18,533 nucleotides of DNA from Burkholderiaceae bacterium (lineage in GTDB: Bacteria; Pseudomonadota; Gammaproteobacteria; Burkholderiales; Burkholderiaceae), in NCBI GenBank assembly GCA_947380285.1, contig CANCQD010000038.1, forward strand, positions 1-18,533, read 5' to 3'. The position numbers were made by a program, and so were the translations under genes. Of this stretch, positions 6,690 through 14,572 are shown piece by piece. Under the pieces are notes generated by a model. That model did no database searches. It was not told where the DNA came from and was given only the letters and a program-made list of their open reading frames with translations. Positions within the stretch are counted from its first letter, which is position 1. Every line of letters starts with the position of its first letter.

Positions 6690-7402
6690 TGAGTGCCCTA
6701 TTAACGGTAAAAGATCTCAAGGTTTCTTATGGCGGAATTAATGCCGTTAAAGGAATTGATTTGCATGTCAATCATGGCGAGCTCGTGGCATTGATTGGTG
6801 CAAATGGTGCCGGTAAGAGCTCTAGTCTTAAAGCGATTGCTGGCTTATTAGTACCTTCCGCTGGCGAGATTGATTTTGCAAATCATGTGACCAAAAAGCT
6901 GCCAGCTTACGAATTAGTTCGTTTGGGTTTAGGAATGGTTCCCGAAGGCCGTGGCGTCTTTAAGCGCATGACTATTTTGGAAAACCTCCAAATGGGCGCT
7001 TACTTACAGTCAGACGCTATAGAGATAGAGCGCAAGCTCGAAGAGGTGTATTCGTTTTTCCCGAGATTAAAGGAGCGCCTATCTCAGTTGGCTGGGACTC
7101 TCTCAGGTGGTGAGCAGCAAATGGTTGCTATGGGTAGGGCAATGATGGCGCAGCCCAAGTTAATGCTACTCGATGAGCCATCCATGGGGCTATCACCCAT
7201 CATGGTGGAAACTATATTTGAGGTGATTCGGAATTTATCTGCCAGCGGCATGACTATTTTGCTAGTGGAGCAAAATGCGCGCCTTGCCCTCCGGATGTCA
7301 GATCGCGCTTATGTCATGGAAAGCGGCTTAATAACGCTTAGCGGTTCTGGAAAAGAATTACTAGAAGATCCAAGAGTGAGGGCCGCCTATCTGGGTGAGT
7401 AG
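6689..7402 (+). CDS. livF: Branched-chain amino acid ABC transporter ATP-binding protein LivF
   Basis: The second ATPase subunit, 237 residues. Walker A is GANGAGKS (37-44), the signature is LSGGEQQMVAMGRA (from 138), and Walker B is LMLLDEPSMGLSP (D162, E163). The segment LGMVPEGRGVFKRMTILENL is diagnostic of LivF. The start ATG shares its first base with the livG TGA stop, and GGAG lies seven bases upstream. It ends the importer operon. A gap of 21 bases separates it from the convergent aminotransferase gene, and I see no convincing terminator there. Confidence 0.97.
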   Translation: MSALLTVKDLKVSYGGINAVKGIDLHVNHGELVALIGANGAGKSSSLKAIAGLLVPSAGEIDFANHVTKKLPAYELVRLGLGMVPEGRGVFKRMTILENLQMGAYLQSDAIEIERKLEEVYSFFPRLKERLSQLAGTLSGGEQQMVAMGRAMMAQPKLMLLDEPSMGLSPIMVETIFEVIRNLSASGMTILLVEQNARLALRMSDRAYVMESGLITLSGSGKELLEDPRVRAAYLGE

Positions 7403-7423
7403 AAGGGCTATTAGATGGCGATC

Positions 7424-8617
7424 TTAAGCTACTTCTTTCATGAGTTCACGCAGCATATTGCACATCTGACGAATTTCATCATCAGATACATTCAAGGCAG
7501 GCATAAAACGTAATAAGTTTGGTCTTGGGGAGTTAATCAGCAAGCCTTCAGGACTACGATCACGCGCCAGTTCAACTAGTTTTGGACCAATATCTTTGCC
7601 GAGCATTAATGCGCGTAATAAGCCTTCGCCACGTTCGCCCTCGAGATTAAATTCTGCACAAAGTTTCAGTAATTCAGATTTGAGTAACTCGCCTTTGGCT
7701 CGGACGTTTTCTAAAAATCCTGGGGCCAATAGTTGCTCAATGACGCTGATACCTACAGCAGTCATGAGTGGGTTGCCGTTGTAGGTTCCGCCTTGATCGC
7801 CTGGTACAAAGCAAGCTACTGCGTCGGTTGCCAATAGAGCTGCCAGAGGTACGCCACCACCAATACCCTTACCTAAGGTCATGATGTCTGGCTCTATACC
7901 GTAATTTTGATAAGCAAAGAGGGAGCCGGAACGTCCACAGCCCGCCTGCACTTCATCAGCAATCAATAGGATGTTGTTATCTTTAGTGAACTGACGAAGC
8001 TCACGCATAAATTCTTGAGTAGTTGGGATCACGCCACCTTCACCTTGAACGGGTTCAAGCATGACTGCAACCGTTTTATCAGTAACCAGTCTTTTAACGG
8101 ACTCCAAATCATTTAAATCTGCTTTGGGAAAGCCTGCTACTTGTGGGGCAAACATCGTATCCCAGTTTGGCTTGCCTGAAGCGCTCATCGTTGCTAATGT
8201 GCGGCCATGAAAGCTGTGATCAAACGTAATAATTTCAAAAGCACCTGATTTGTTTAGTTGACCCCATTTACGTGCCAACTTAATTGCACCTTCATTGGCT
8301 TCAGCTCCGCTATTGGCGAAGAAGACTTTATCAAAGCAGCTGTTTTGGGTCAGTAGATTGGATAAACCAATCATCGGCTCGTTATAGAACGCAGGACTTG
8401 GATTGATTAGCTTCTTGGCTTGAAAATTGAGGGCTTCAATCATTCCTGGGTTGCAGTGACCTAAGCAGTTCACAGCCCAGCCTTGCAAGAAGTCTAAATA
8501 CCGTTTGCCATTGTTGTCTATGAGCCATGAACCCTTGCCTTCGACCATAGTTACCTCTGGGCGTGGCGTAATGAACATGACTGAATGGGTATCGATGGCT
8601 TGAGCTGGCTTATTCAT
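7424..8617 (-). CDS. argD: Acetylornithine transaminase-type class III aminotransferase
   Basis: A PLP enzyme of 397 residues, the usual length for ArgD, which makes N-acetylornithine from N-acetylglutamate semialdehyde in arginine synthesis. The phosphate-binding NSGAEANEGAIKLAR (from 102), the segment FDHSFHGRTLATMSASG, the cofactor aspartate in IADEVQAGCGRSG (D221) and the Schiff-base lysine in TLGKGIGGG (K250) are all visible. Substrate specificity among acetylornithine, succinylornithine and related amines cannot be read safely from sequence. The start ATG has no obvious ribosome binding site; the next methionine (residue 14) has none either. The gene is convergent with livF and lies 81 bases downstream of the reductase gene on the same strand. 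No other arginine gene is in the window. Confidence 0.9.
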   Translation of the reverse strand: MNKPAQAIDTHSVMFITPRPEVTMVEGKGSWLIDNNGKRYLDFLQGWAVNCLGHCNPGMIEALNFQAKKLINPSPAFYNEPMIGLSNLLTQNSCFDKVFFANSGAEANEGAIKLARKWGQLNKSGAFEIITFDHSFHGRTLATMSASGKPNWDTMFAPQVAGFPKADLNDLESVKRLVTDKTVAVMLEPVQGEGGVIPTTQEFMRELRQFTKDNNILLIADEVQAGCGRSGSLFAYQNYGIEPDIMTLGKGIGGGVPLAALLATDAVACFVPGDQGGTYNGNPLMTAVGISVIEQLLAPGFLENVRAKGELLKSELLKLCAEFNLEGERGEGLLRALMLGKDIGPKLVELARDRSPEGLLINSPRPNLLRFMPALNVSDDEIRQMCNMLRELMKEVA

Positions 8618-8660
8618 GCTAGTTTGGGGTGATAAGTTAATGAGGGCAAATAAGGTTTCT

Positions 8661-8691
8661 ATTATCCAACCGAATCAGATTTATGGCGCAA
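8661..8691 (-). promoter_or_regulatory. Possible promoter for the aminotransferase gene
   Basis: On the minus strand TTGCGC (8691-8686) and GATAAT (8666-8661) resemble -35 and -10 boxes, but the 19-nt spacing is longer than ideal. The leader would be about 40 nt. The -35 lies just after the reductase stop codon. The rest of the 81-base gap shows nothing else I recognise. Confidence 0.3.
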
Positions 8692-8698
8692 GACTTAC

Positions 8699-9739
8699 TT
8701 ATGCAGTTGCCAAATCAGCTGCGCTGGTAAAGGAGTCGGCAAAGAATTCTTCCTCAGGCAGATGACATTTGGATGAAAAGTCATTCTTGGCGGCATTCAC
8801 CATTACTGGGGCGCCACAGGCATACACCTGGAAATCTTTCATATCTGGATAGTCTGCCATCACGGCTTGATGCACAAAGCCAGTGCGACCCTGCCAGGCA
8901 TCCTCTGCCAAAGCATCAGAAATTACGGGGATGTATTGAAAGTTGGCAATGTCTTTTTGCCAGGATTGACATAATTCATTTAGATACAAGTCGCTTGGGC
9001 GACGTCCACCCCAATACAAATGAATTGGGCGGCTCATTTTCTTTGCCTGCATTTGTTCGATGATCGATTTAATGGGGGCAAAGCCTGTGCCAGCAGCCAC
9101 AAAGATGATTGGTTTTTTAGAGTCTTCTCTCAAGAAGAAGCTGCCTAATGGACCTTCAAAGCGCAAGATATCTTTTTCTTTTAAAGCCGGAGTGACGGCG
9201 CCAAAGACAAAGTCCGTAAATAAGCCACCAGGTAAGTGGCGTATATGTAACTCAAGCGGGCCTTCTTGCTCGGGTGCATTTGCAATTGAGTAAGCACGGC
9301 GTTGACCATCTTTGAGTAGAAACTCCAAATACTGTCCAGCGAGGAACTGAAAGCGTTCTGCAGCAGGTAGCTGGAGCTTGAGGATGGCTACATCGCTACT
9401 AGGCTTGCTAATGGTATTGACGCGGCAAGGCACCTTACGTATCGCAATATCACCAGCCCCTTGGACCTCACGGGCTTCTATCAGCAGATCTGATTGAGGG
9501 TGGGAGCAGCAAAATAGAACACCGCCTGCTGTTTCGTCAGTCTTGCTCAGGGCACTCTCGCTATGCTGTCCATGAGTAACTTGACCTTCTAAAACTTTTC
9601 CCTTACATGAGCCACAAGCACCATTTTTACAGCCATAAGGTAGGTTAACGCCTTGACGAAGAGCGGCCTCCAGTAGGTTTTCATCTGGATTGACGGTAAA
9701 TTGTTTGCCGCTCGTTTTGAGCGTGACTTGATAAGACAC
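8699..9739 (-). CDS. 2Fe-2S ferredoxin/flavin reductase, AscD-like (CDP-6-deoxy-glucoseen reductase family)
   Basis: A 346-residue electron-transfer protein with three domains. A plant-type ferredoxin domain is N-terminal, with cluster cysteines in YGCKNGACGSC (C37, C42, C45) and a fourth in LFCCSHP (C77 or C78). An FAD-binding domain follows with RAYSIANAP, then an NAD(P)H domain with GTGFAPIKS and a C-terminal YACGAPVMV. Such proteins pass electrons from NAD(P)H to an oxygenase or dehydratase partner. The annotation as a CDP-deoxysugar reductase is a family label only; no deoxysugar or oxygenase genes are nearby. I chose GTG 9739, six bases after AAAGGA; ATG 9745 (two residues longer) touches that site directly and is the alternative. 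It is divergent from the SDR gene with a 27-base gap. Confidence 0.88.
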   Translation of the reverse strand: MSYQVTLKTSGKQFTVNPDENLLEAALRQGVNLPYGCKNGACGSCKGKVLEGQVTHGQHSESALSKTDETAGGVLFCCSHPQSDLLIEAREVQGAGDIAIRKVPCRVNTISKPSSDVAILKLQLPAAERFQFLAGQYLEFLLKDGQRRAYSIANAPEQEGPLELHIRHLPGGLFTDFVFGAVTPALKEKDILRFEGPLGSFFLREDSKKPIIFVAAGTGFAPIKSIIEQMQAKKMSRPIHLYWGGRRPSDLYLNELCQSWQKDIANFQYIPVISDALAEDAWQGRTGFVHQAVMADYPDMKDFQVYACGAPVMVNAAKNDFSSKCHLPEEEFFADSFTSAADLATA

Positions 9740-9766
9740 TCTCATTCCTTTCAATAAATCGTTACG

Positions 9767-10663
9767 ATGTCACTTATGCAATCTTTTGGTAAACCTTCAA
9801 TCCTGATTATTGGCTGCGGAGATATTGGTCTTCGGGTGGCTAAACAGCTTTCACGAAGCCATCGTATTTATGCACTCACTTCTCAACAAAATCGCTTTCA
9901 GGAGTTGAGGGAGGTTGGCGCGATTCCTATTTTGGGTAATCTGGATCATCCAGAGTCCTTGTGGCGCCTTAGTGGTTTAGCTCAAACCGTTATTCATCTG
10001 GCACCACCTCAAAATGGTGGAAATCGTGATTGCCGAACCCGCAACCTACTTCGAATTTTAGCCCAAGGCTCCAGCGCCGTCAGGCGCCTCATTTACATCA
10101 GCACTACAGGCGTATATGGTGACCATCAGGGCGGCAAGGTAAATGAAGTAAGCCCAGTTAGCCCTCAAAGTGAGCGGGCCAAAAGAAGGGTGGATGCAGA
10201 GCGGGTTCTCCGTTTGTGGGCCCCTGCCCATGGGGTGGCATTAACCATTCTGCGTGTTCCGGGGATTTATGCCGCTGACCGTCTGCCGATTGAGCGACTG
10301 CAGGCAAAAACACCGGCGCTCTTGCCAGAGGAGGATGCTTACTCCAATCACATTCACAGTGATGATTTAGCTCGGCTGGTATCTGCGGCGGTCTATCACG
10401 GTAAACCCCAGCGCATCATTAACACTTGTGATGGTGATGAAACCAAAATGGGTGATTATTTCGATGAAGTAGCTGATGCTTTTGGGTTGGAAAGACCGAC
10501 TCGTTTGCCTGGTAACGAGCTGCAAAAAATTGTTAGCCCGATGCTTTGGTCATTTATGCGTGAATCACGTAGGGTAACTAACACTCGCTTGCATGAACTC
10601 AAAACACCGCTACGCTATCCCAGCGTAGGATATTTTTTGAAGACTATTTCCAAGAATCCTTAA
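9767..10663 (+). CDS. Atypical SDR family NAD(P)-binding protein, YeeZ-like
   Basis: A 298-residue protein with an N-terminal Rossmann fold (SILIIGCGDIGLRVAK, GxGxxG at 16-21). It continues with VIHLAPPQNGG, RLIYISTTGVYGDHQG and a C-terminal part with NHIHSDDLARLV, as in epimerase-like SDRs. The catalytic YxxxK is not there: the region after the STTGVYGD strand reads SPQSERAKRRVDAE, as in the atypical YeeZ-type group, so a standard dehydrogenase or epimerase reaction is doubtful. The specific substrate is unknown. ATG 9767 is used; ATG 9776 is also possible, since TACGAT ends seven bases before it. No ribosome binding site is seen for either. The last 20 bases overlap the 3' end of glnS on the other strand. 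Confidence 0.85.
   Translation: MSLMQSFGKPSILIIGCGDIGLRVAKQLSRSHRIYALTSQQNRFQELREVGAIPILGNLDHPESLWRLSGLAQTVIHLAPPQNGGNRDCRTRNLLRILAQGSSAVRRLIYISTTGVYGDHQGGKVNEVSPVSPQSERAKRRVDAERVLRLWAPAHGVALTILRVPGIYAADRLPIERLQAKTPALLPEEDAYSNHIHSDDLARLVSAAVYHGKPQRIINTCDGDETKMGDYFDEVADAFGLERPTRLPGNELQKIVSPMLWSFMRESRRVTNTRLHELKTPLRYPSVGYFLKTISKNP
10610..10638. terminator. Terminator-like hairpin at the glnS/SDR convergent ends
   Basis: A perfect seven-pair stem (CTACGCT 10610-10616 with AGCGTAG 10622-10628) has a five-base loop. On the plus strand GATA and six Ts (10633-10638) follow. On the minus strand it begins 16 bases after the glnS stop, preceded by six As and followed by a weaker T tract (CGGTGTTTT). 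It lies within the last codons of the SDR gene, so full plus-strand termination would remove that gene's stop codon. It may serve mainly glnS, or be fortuitous. Confidence 0.4.
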
Positions 10664-12416
10664 GGCCAACAGTTCGATTAAATACCGGCTTACCAAGTTT
10701 TGAGTCATTCTTGTCAGCAACAAAGTATCCATGCCTCTCAAACTGATAGCGATCTTCCGGTTTAGCGTCCTTCATGCAAGGTTCTAAATAGGCAGAAATG
10801 ATTTTCTTAGAGTTGGAGTTGATTGCTTCTAAGAAATTCTTATCGCCACTATCTGGATGAGGGTCGCTAAAGAGGTGATCGTATAGTCGCACCTCAGTTG
10901 GAATTGCCTCAGCAGCGCTGATCCAATGAATATTACCCTTCACCTTGTAGTTGTTTGAGCCAGGCGTACCGCTCTTACTATCAGGGAAGTGGGTCACATT
11001 GACTTGGGTCACATTGCCCTGGACATCAGTTTGAAAACCGGTGCACTCCACTACAAAGCCATGGCGTAAACGTACGCGACTACCGGGCTGGTCGCCAATG
11101 GGTGGATAGAGCCTGAAGAATCCCTTAATCGGTTCTTGCATGAAGTCATCTGCCTCAATCCACAGTTCGCGTGTGAAGTTAAATTCACGATTACCCCATT
11201 CAGGATGATTGGGGTGGCGTGGAGCGGAGCAAGCCTCTTTGGCTGAGGCGTCAAAATTTTCAACAACGAGCTTAAGGGGCTTTAATACTGCAGTGGCGCG
11301 TGGCGCTCTTGCCTCTAGATCATCGCGTAGCGCTTGATCTAGCGTGCTCATATCAATCCAGCTATCGGCTTTAGAGACACCAATGCGCTCACAGAACAAA
11401 CGAATACTTTCCGGGGTGTAGCCGCGACGACGGATCCCGACGATAGTTGGCATCCGCGGATCATCCCAGCCTTCAACATGCTTTTCCTCAACCAACTGCA
11501 ATAACTTGCGCTTGCTAGTGATGGTGTAGGTTAGGTTGAGACGTGCAAATTCATATTGATGCGGTACTGGATCTTTAAATACGCCCAGCTCTTTTAGGGA
11601 ATTCACAATCCAGTCATAGAGCGGACGATTGTTCTCAAACTCGAGCGTACAAATAGAGTGGGAGACATTCTCCAGGGCATCTGAGATGCAATGCGTGAAG
11701 TCGTAGAGGGGGTAAATACACCATTTGCTGCCTGTGCGGTGATGATCGGTATGGCGAATGCGGTAAACCACAGGATCGCGCATCACAATATTTGGGTGAG
11801 CCATATCAATCTTTAGGCGTAGTACATGCTCACCATCTTTGAACTTGCCGTCACGCATATCGCGGAACAGTTGCAGATTTTCTTCTGGACTGCGATCGCG
11901 ATAAGGGCTATTTTTTCCGGCTTGGCCAAAGTTCCCGCGATTGGTATGAATATAATCGGCGCTTTGGCTGTCTACATATGCTTTGCCGTTCTGAATGAGG
12001 ATCTCTGCAAACTCATAGAGTTTGTCAAAGTAGTCGCTTGCGTGATACAGATTGGTACCCCAATCAAAGCCCAACCACTTCACTGCATCCAAAATACTGT
12101 CAGCGTATTCCACATCTTCTTTGACGGGATTGGTGTCATCTAAGCGCATATTGCAGCGCGCACCACCAGCTTGATGGTTGTAATCAGCGGCTAAACCGAA
12201 GTTCAGGCAAATGCTTTTAGCGTGACCGATATGTAAGTAGCCATTTGGCTCAGGTGGAAAACGGGTGATGATTGATGGAATGGGTTCGCCCGCTAAATTC
12301 GTGCGCTTAGAAAAAGCACCGCTTGCCAAATCATGATCAATGATTTGACGTAAGAAGTTGGAGGGTTCGGCTACAGTGCCGGTATTTGCTTTAGGGGTTT
12401 TGCTATCTTGGGACAT
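10644..12416 (-). CDS. glnS: Glutaminyl-tRNA synthetase
   Basis: A class I synthetase of 590 residues that charges tRNA-Gln. From ATG 12416 the HIGH motif is at 62-65 (PEPNGYLHIGHAKS) and the second signature is ITSKRKLL (from 299). The segment RFPPEPNGYLHIGH and the conserved WDDPRMPTIVGIRRRGYTP confirm GlnRS rather than GluRS. The C-terminal anticodon-binding beta-barrels are complete, ending NRTVGLKDSWK. The N-terminal tail is about 30 residues longer than in E. coli. The frame can start at GTG 12422, but that codon directly follows a TACAAT box; ATG 12416, six bases after the box, is more likely and suggests a leaderless mRNA. The 3' end overlaps the SDR gene by 20 bases. Confidence 0.97.
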   Translation of the reverse strand: MSQDSKTPKANTGTVAEPSNFLRQIIDHDLASGAFSKRTNLAGEPIPSIITRFPPEPNGYLHIGHAKSICLNFGLAADYNHQAGGARCNMRLDDTNPVKEDVEYADSILDAVKWLGFDWGTNLYHASDYFDKLYEFAEILIQNGKAYVDSQSADYIHTNRGNFGQAGKNSPYRDRSPEENLQLFRDMRDGKFKDGEHVLRLKIDMAHPNIVMRDPVVYRIRHTDHHRTGSKWCIYPLYDFTHCISDALENVSHSICTLEFENNRPLYDWIVNSLKELGVFKDPVPHQYEFARLNLTYTITSKRKLLQLVEEKHVEGWDDPRMPTIVGIRRRGYTPESIRLFCERIGVSKADSWIDMSTLDQALRDDLEARAPRATAVLKPLKLVVENFDASAKEACSAPRHPNHPEWGNREFNFTRELWIEADDFMQEPIKGFFRLYPPIGDQPGSRVRLRHGFVVECTGFQTDVQGNVTQVNVTHFPDSKSGTPGSNNYKVKGNIHWISAAEAIPTEVRLYDHLFSDPHPDSGDKNFLEAINSNSKKIISAYLEPCMKDAKPEDRYQFERHGYFVADKNDSKLGKPVFNRTVGLKDSWK

Positions 12417-12422
12417 AGCCAC

Positions 12423-12428
12423 ATTGTA
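12423..12428 (-). promoter_or_regulatory. -10 box for leaderless glnS
   Basis: On the minus strand TACAAT (5/6 to consensus) ends six bases before ATG 12416, so transcription should start at the A of the start codon. The -35 region (TTTATG at 17-nt spacing) is weak. No Shine-Dalgarno is present upstream. The arrangement matches that at fkpB exactly. Confidence 0.5.
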
Positions 12429-12452
12429 GAGAAAACCCCAAGACCCATAAAG

Positions 12453-12478
12453 AAAAAGCCCGCAAACTGCTGCGGGCT
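12453..12478 (-). terminator. Intrinsic terminator after tctA
   Basis: On the minus strand AGCCCGCA and TGCGGGCT form a perfect eight-pair GC-rich stem with a six-base loop, followed by a T-run. It starts 25 bases after the tctA stop and lies just upstream of the glnS promoter, insulating glnS from the tct operon. Confidence 0.92.
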
Positions 12479-12502
12479 CATTTCTGGGAGGGCGCGCGAG
12501 AA

Positions 12503-14005
12503 TTAATCCTCTACGAACGCCTCTTCGCGTGTCTTCTTCACTGCTGGCAGAGCCACGATCACGACCAGGAGGGCTGCCGCGATCAGCAAACCCAAGGAAA
12601 GTGGGCGGGTTAAGAAGGTAGTGAAGTCACCGCGCGATAACAATAACGCACGACGGAAGTTCTCTTCCATCATTGGTCCAAGCACAAAGCCCAAAAGTAA
12701 TGGAGGAGGTTCGCAACCTAGTTTGAAGAATAGGTAACCAATCAAGCCAAAACCTGCTGTTACATAAACATCAAACACAGTGTTATTTACGGTGTACACG
12801 CCAATACAGCAGAACACCAAAATAGCTGGGTAGAGGAAGCGATAAGGAATCTTCAAGAGCTTGACCCAGATACCAATCAGAGGCAAGTTCAAGAGGATCA
12901 ACATCACGTTACCGATCCACATGGAAGCGATCAGACCCCAGAACAAGGCTGGGTTGCTGGTCATTACTTGTGGACCTGGTTGGATGTTATGAATAGTCAT
13001 CGCGCCAACCATCAAAGCCATTACGGCATTTGGTGGGATACCCAATGTGAGCAATGGGATGAATGAGGTTTGAGCCGCAGCATTGTTAGCTGATTCTGGA
13101 CCCGCAACACCCTCAATAGCGCCTTTACCAAACTCATGGCTGTACTTAGAAGATTTCTTCTCAACAGAGTAAGCGCCAAAGGCTGCTAAAGCTGCACCAC
13201 CGCCTGGCAAGATGCCCAAGATAGAACCAATTGTTGTGCCGCGCAAGATTGATGGAATCATGCGCTTGATGTCTTGCTTGGTCGGAATCATGGTGGTCAT
13301 CTTGTTCAAGAAGCCCTCATCCTCGCCAGTCTTCTCGAGGTTGCCCATGATTTCTGCGAAACCAAATACGCCCATCGCTACTGCAACGAAGCCGATACCG
13401 TCGCTCAATTCAGGAATATCAAACGCGTAGCGGGATACGCCCGAGTTCACGTCAGTACCAATCAAGCCCATCAAGAGGCCTAGAATGATCATGCCAATCG
13501 CTTTGATCAAAGATCCTGATGCCAACACTACGGCACCGATTAAGCCTAAGACCATCAAGGAGAAATACTCGGCAGGGCCAAACTTAAAGGCGAGCTGTGA
13601 AAGTGGGGCAGCAAAAGCAGCCAATACTAAAGTTGCTACGCAACCTGCAAAGAATGAGCCCATACCTGCAGTAAAGAGGGCAACACCAGCGCGGCCGTTT
13701 CGAGCCATTTGATAGCCATCGATCGCCGTCACCACCGACGACGTCTCCCCCGGAATATTTAAGAGAATCGCTGTTGTGGAGCCACCGTATTGTGAGCCGT
13801 AGTAAATACCAGCCAACATAATCAAGGCAGCAATTGGAGGAAGGGCGTAGGTGGCTGGCAACAACATCGCAATCGTTGCAATTGGGCCAAGGCCTGGCAA
13901 AACGCCAATTAAGGTACCCAAGATACAGCCGATGAGGCAGTAAAGCAGGTTTTGTAATGTGAACGCGGTATCGAAACCGAGAGCTAAGTTAGCAAATAAA
14001 TCCAT
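12503..14005 (-). CDS. tctA: Tripartite tricarboxylate transporter, large membrane subunit TctA
   Basis: A 500-residue inner-membrane protein with about 11-12 hydrophobic segments, the usual size for TctA. Diagnostic stretches are GVLPGLGPIATIAMLLPATY near the N-terminus, GIYYGSQYGGSTTAILLNIP and IPGETSSVVTAIDGYQMA, and the repeat-related ILPGGGAALAAFGAYSVEKK in the second half. With TctB and a periplasmic TctC/Bug-type binding protein it imports carboxylates such as citrate by secondary transport; the actual substrate is not predictable here. It follows tctB by 19 bases, with no clear ribosome binding site. A strong terminator follows. No binding-protein gene is adjacent. Confidence 0.95.
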   Translation of the reverse strand: MDLFANLALGFDTAFTLQNLLYCLIGCILGTLIGVLPGLGPIATIAMLLPATYALPPIAALIMLAGIYYGSQYGGSTTAILLNIPGETSSVVTAIDGYQMARNGRAGVALFTAGMGSFFAGCVATLVLAAFAAPLSQLAFKFGPAEYFSLMVLGLIGAVVLASGSLIKAIGMIILGLLMGLIGTDVNSGVSRYAFDIPELSDGIGFVAVAMGVFGFAEIMGNLEKTGEDEGFLNKMTTMIPTKQDIKRMIPSILRGTTIGSILGILPGGGAALAAFGAYSVEKKSSKYSHEFGKGAIEGVAGPESANNAAAQTSFIPLLTLGIPPNAVMALMVGAMTIHNIQPGPQVMTSNPALFWGLIASMWIGNVMLILLNLPLIGIWVKLLKIPYRFLYPAILVFCCIGVYTVNNTVFDVYVTAGFGLIGYLFFKLGCEPPPLLLGFVLGPMMEENFRRALLLSRGDFTTFLTRPLSLGLLIAAALLVVIVALPAVKKTREEAFVED

Positions 14006-14024
14006 TTTTCAGAGTCCCGGTTCG

Positions 14025-14486
14025 TTATTGTTGTAGAAATACAGGCAGGAGTGGGAACTGAAGTTTCAGACCCAACACAAACACTGAATAAGTAAACGCA
14101 ACGAGGAAGCCGGCATTAATCAATGAGCCCTTCCAGGTAAATTCTTTACTGGCGCTTGCCGAGACTAATACCAGAACAACTACGGCAATCAAGAAGCCTA
14201 GGCGAGGTAGAAGCAGTCCGTAGAGGACTACAGAACCAGTAATTTGGGCAATGATGCGCCAATTGAATTTAGGGATACTTTCAATGGCTGCTTTTGCATT
14301 GAGCGACTGTAGTAATACCAGAACGCCTAATAGAGTCATGAGGATCCCAAGAAAGAATGGGAAATAGCCTGGACCCATTTTGGCGGCAGTTCCCATGGGG
14401 TACTGGGTTGCCATAATGGCGAAAAAGAGGCCAATAACCATGTACATGATTCCGGCCCCAAAATCCCGTTGATTGCGAATTTTCAA
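14025..14486 (-). CDS. tctB: Tripartite tricarboxylate transporter, small membrane subunit TctB
   Basis: A 153-residue protein with four predicted membrane segments, beginning MKIRNQRDFGAGIMYMVIGL and containing GTAAKMGPGYFPFFLGILM, the recognisable TctB motif. It associates with TctA in the inner membrane. The start codon is TTG at 14486, behind a strong AAGGAG ribosome binding site six bases away; the family N-terminus (MKIRNQ) supports it. It is the first gene of the tctB-tctA pair and is divergent from alaS. Confidence 0.92.
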   Translation of the reverse strand: MKIRNQRDFGAGIMYMVIGLFFAIMATQYPMGTAAKMGPGYFPFFLGILMTLLGVLVLLQSLNAKAAIESIPKFNWRIIAQITGSVVLYGLLLPRLGFLIAVVVLVLVSASASKEFTWKGSLINAGFLVAFTYSVFVLGLKLQFPLLPVFLQQ

Positions 14487-14537
14487 GTTGCTCTCCTTGT
14501 TGTCGACTTAACTGCCGATTTTTATTGATGTTGTGGG

Positions 14538-14543
14538 ATTGTA
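14538..14543 (-). promoter_or_regulatory. Possible -10 box for tctB-tctA
   Basis: TACAAT on the minus strand lies about 50 bases before the tctB start and would give a leader of about 45 nt carrying the ribosome binding site. No good -35 hexamer is seen at 16-18 nt, so an activator may be needed, or the box may be fortuitous. Confidence 0.35.
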
Positions 14544-14572
14544 AGGCAGGTTTAAGGCTTCTTACCTAGCGT

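Noticed and set aside
7395..7440. Weak inverted repeat between livF and the aminotransferase gene
   Set aside because: Only a five-pair and a three-pair block with mismatches between them and no T-run, so it is not a credible terminator.
11525..11560. GlnRS second signature reads ITSKRKLL instead of the E. coli VMSKRKL
   Set aside because: The catalytic SKR core is kept and Thr in place of Met is, to my knowledge, common in other proteobacterial GlnRS.
11826..12143. Plus-strand open frame of 105 codons inside glnS
   Set aside because: Entirely opposite a conserved synthetase domain, with no own signals.
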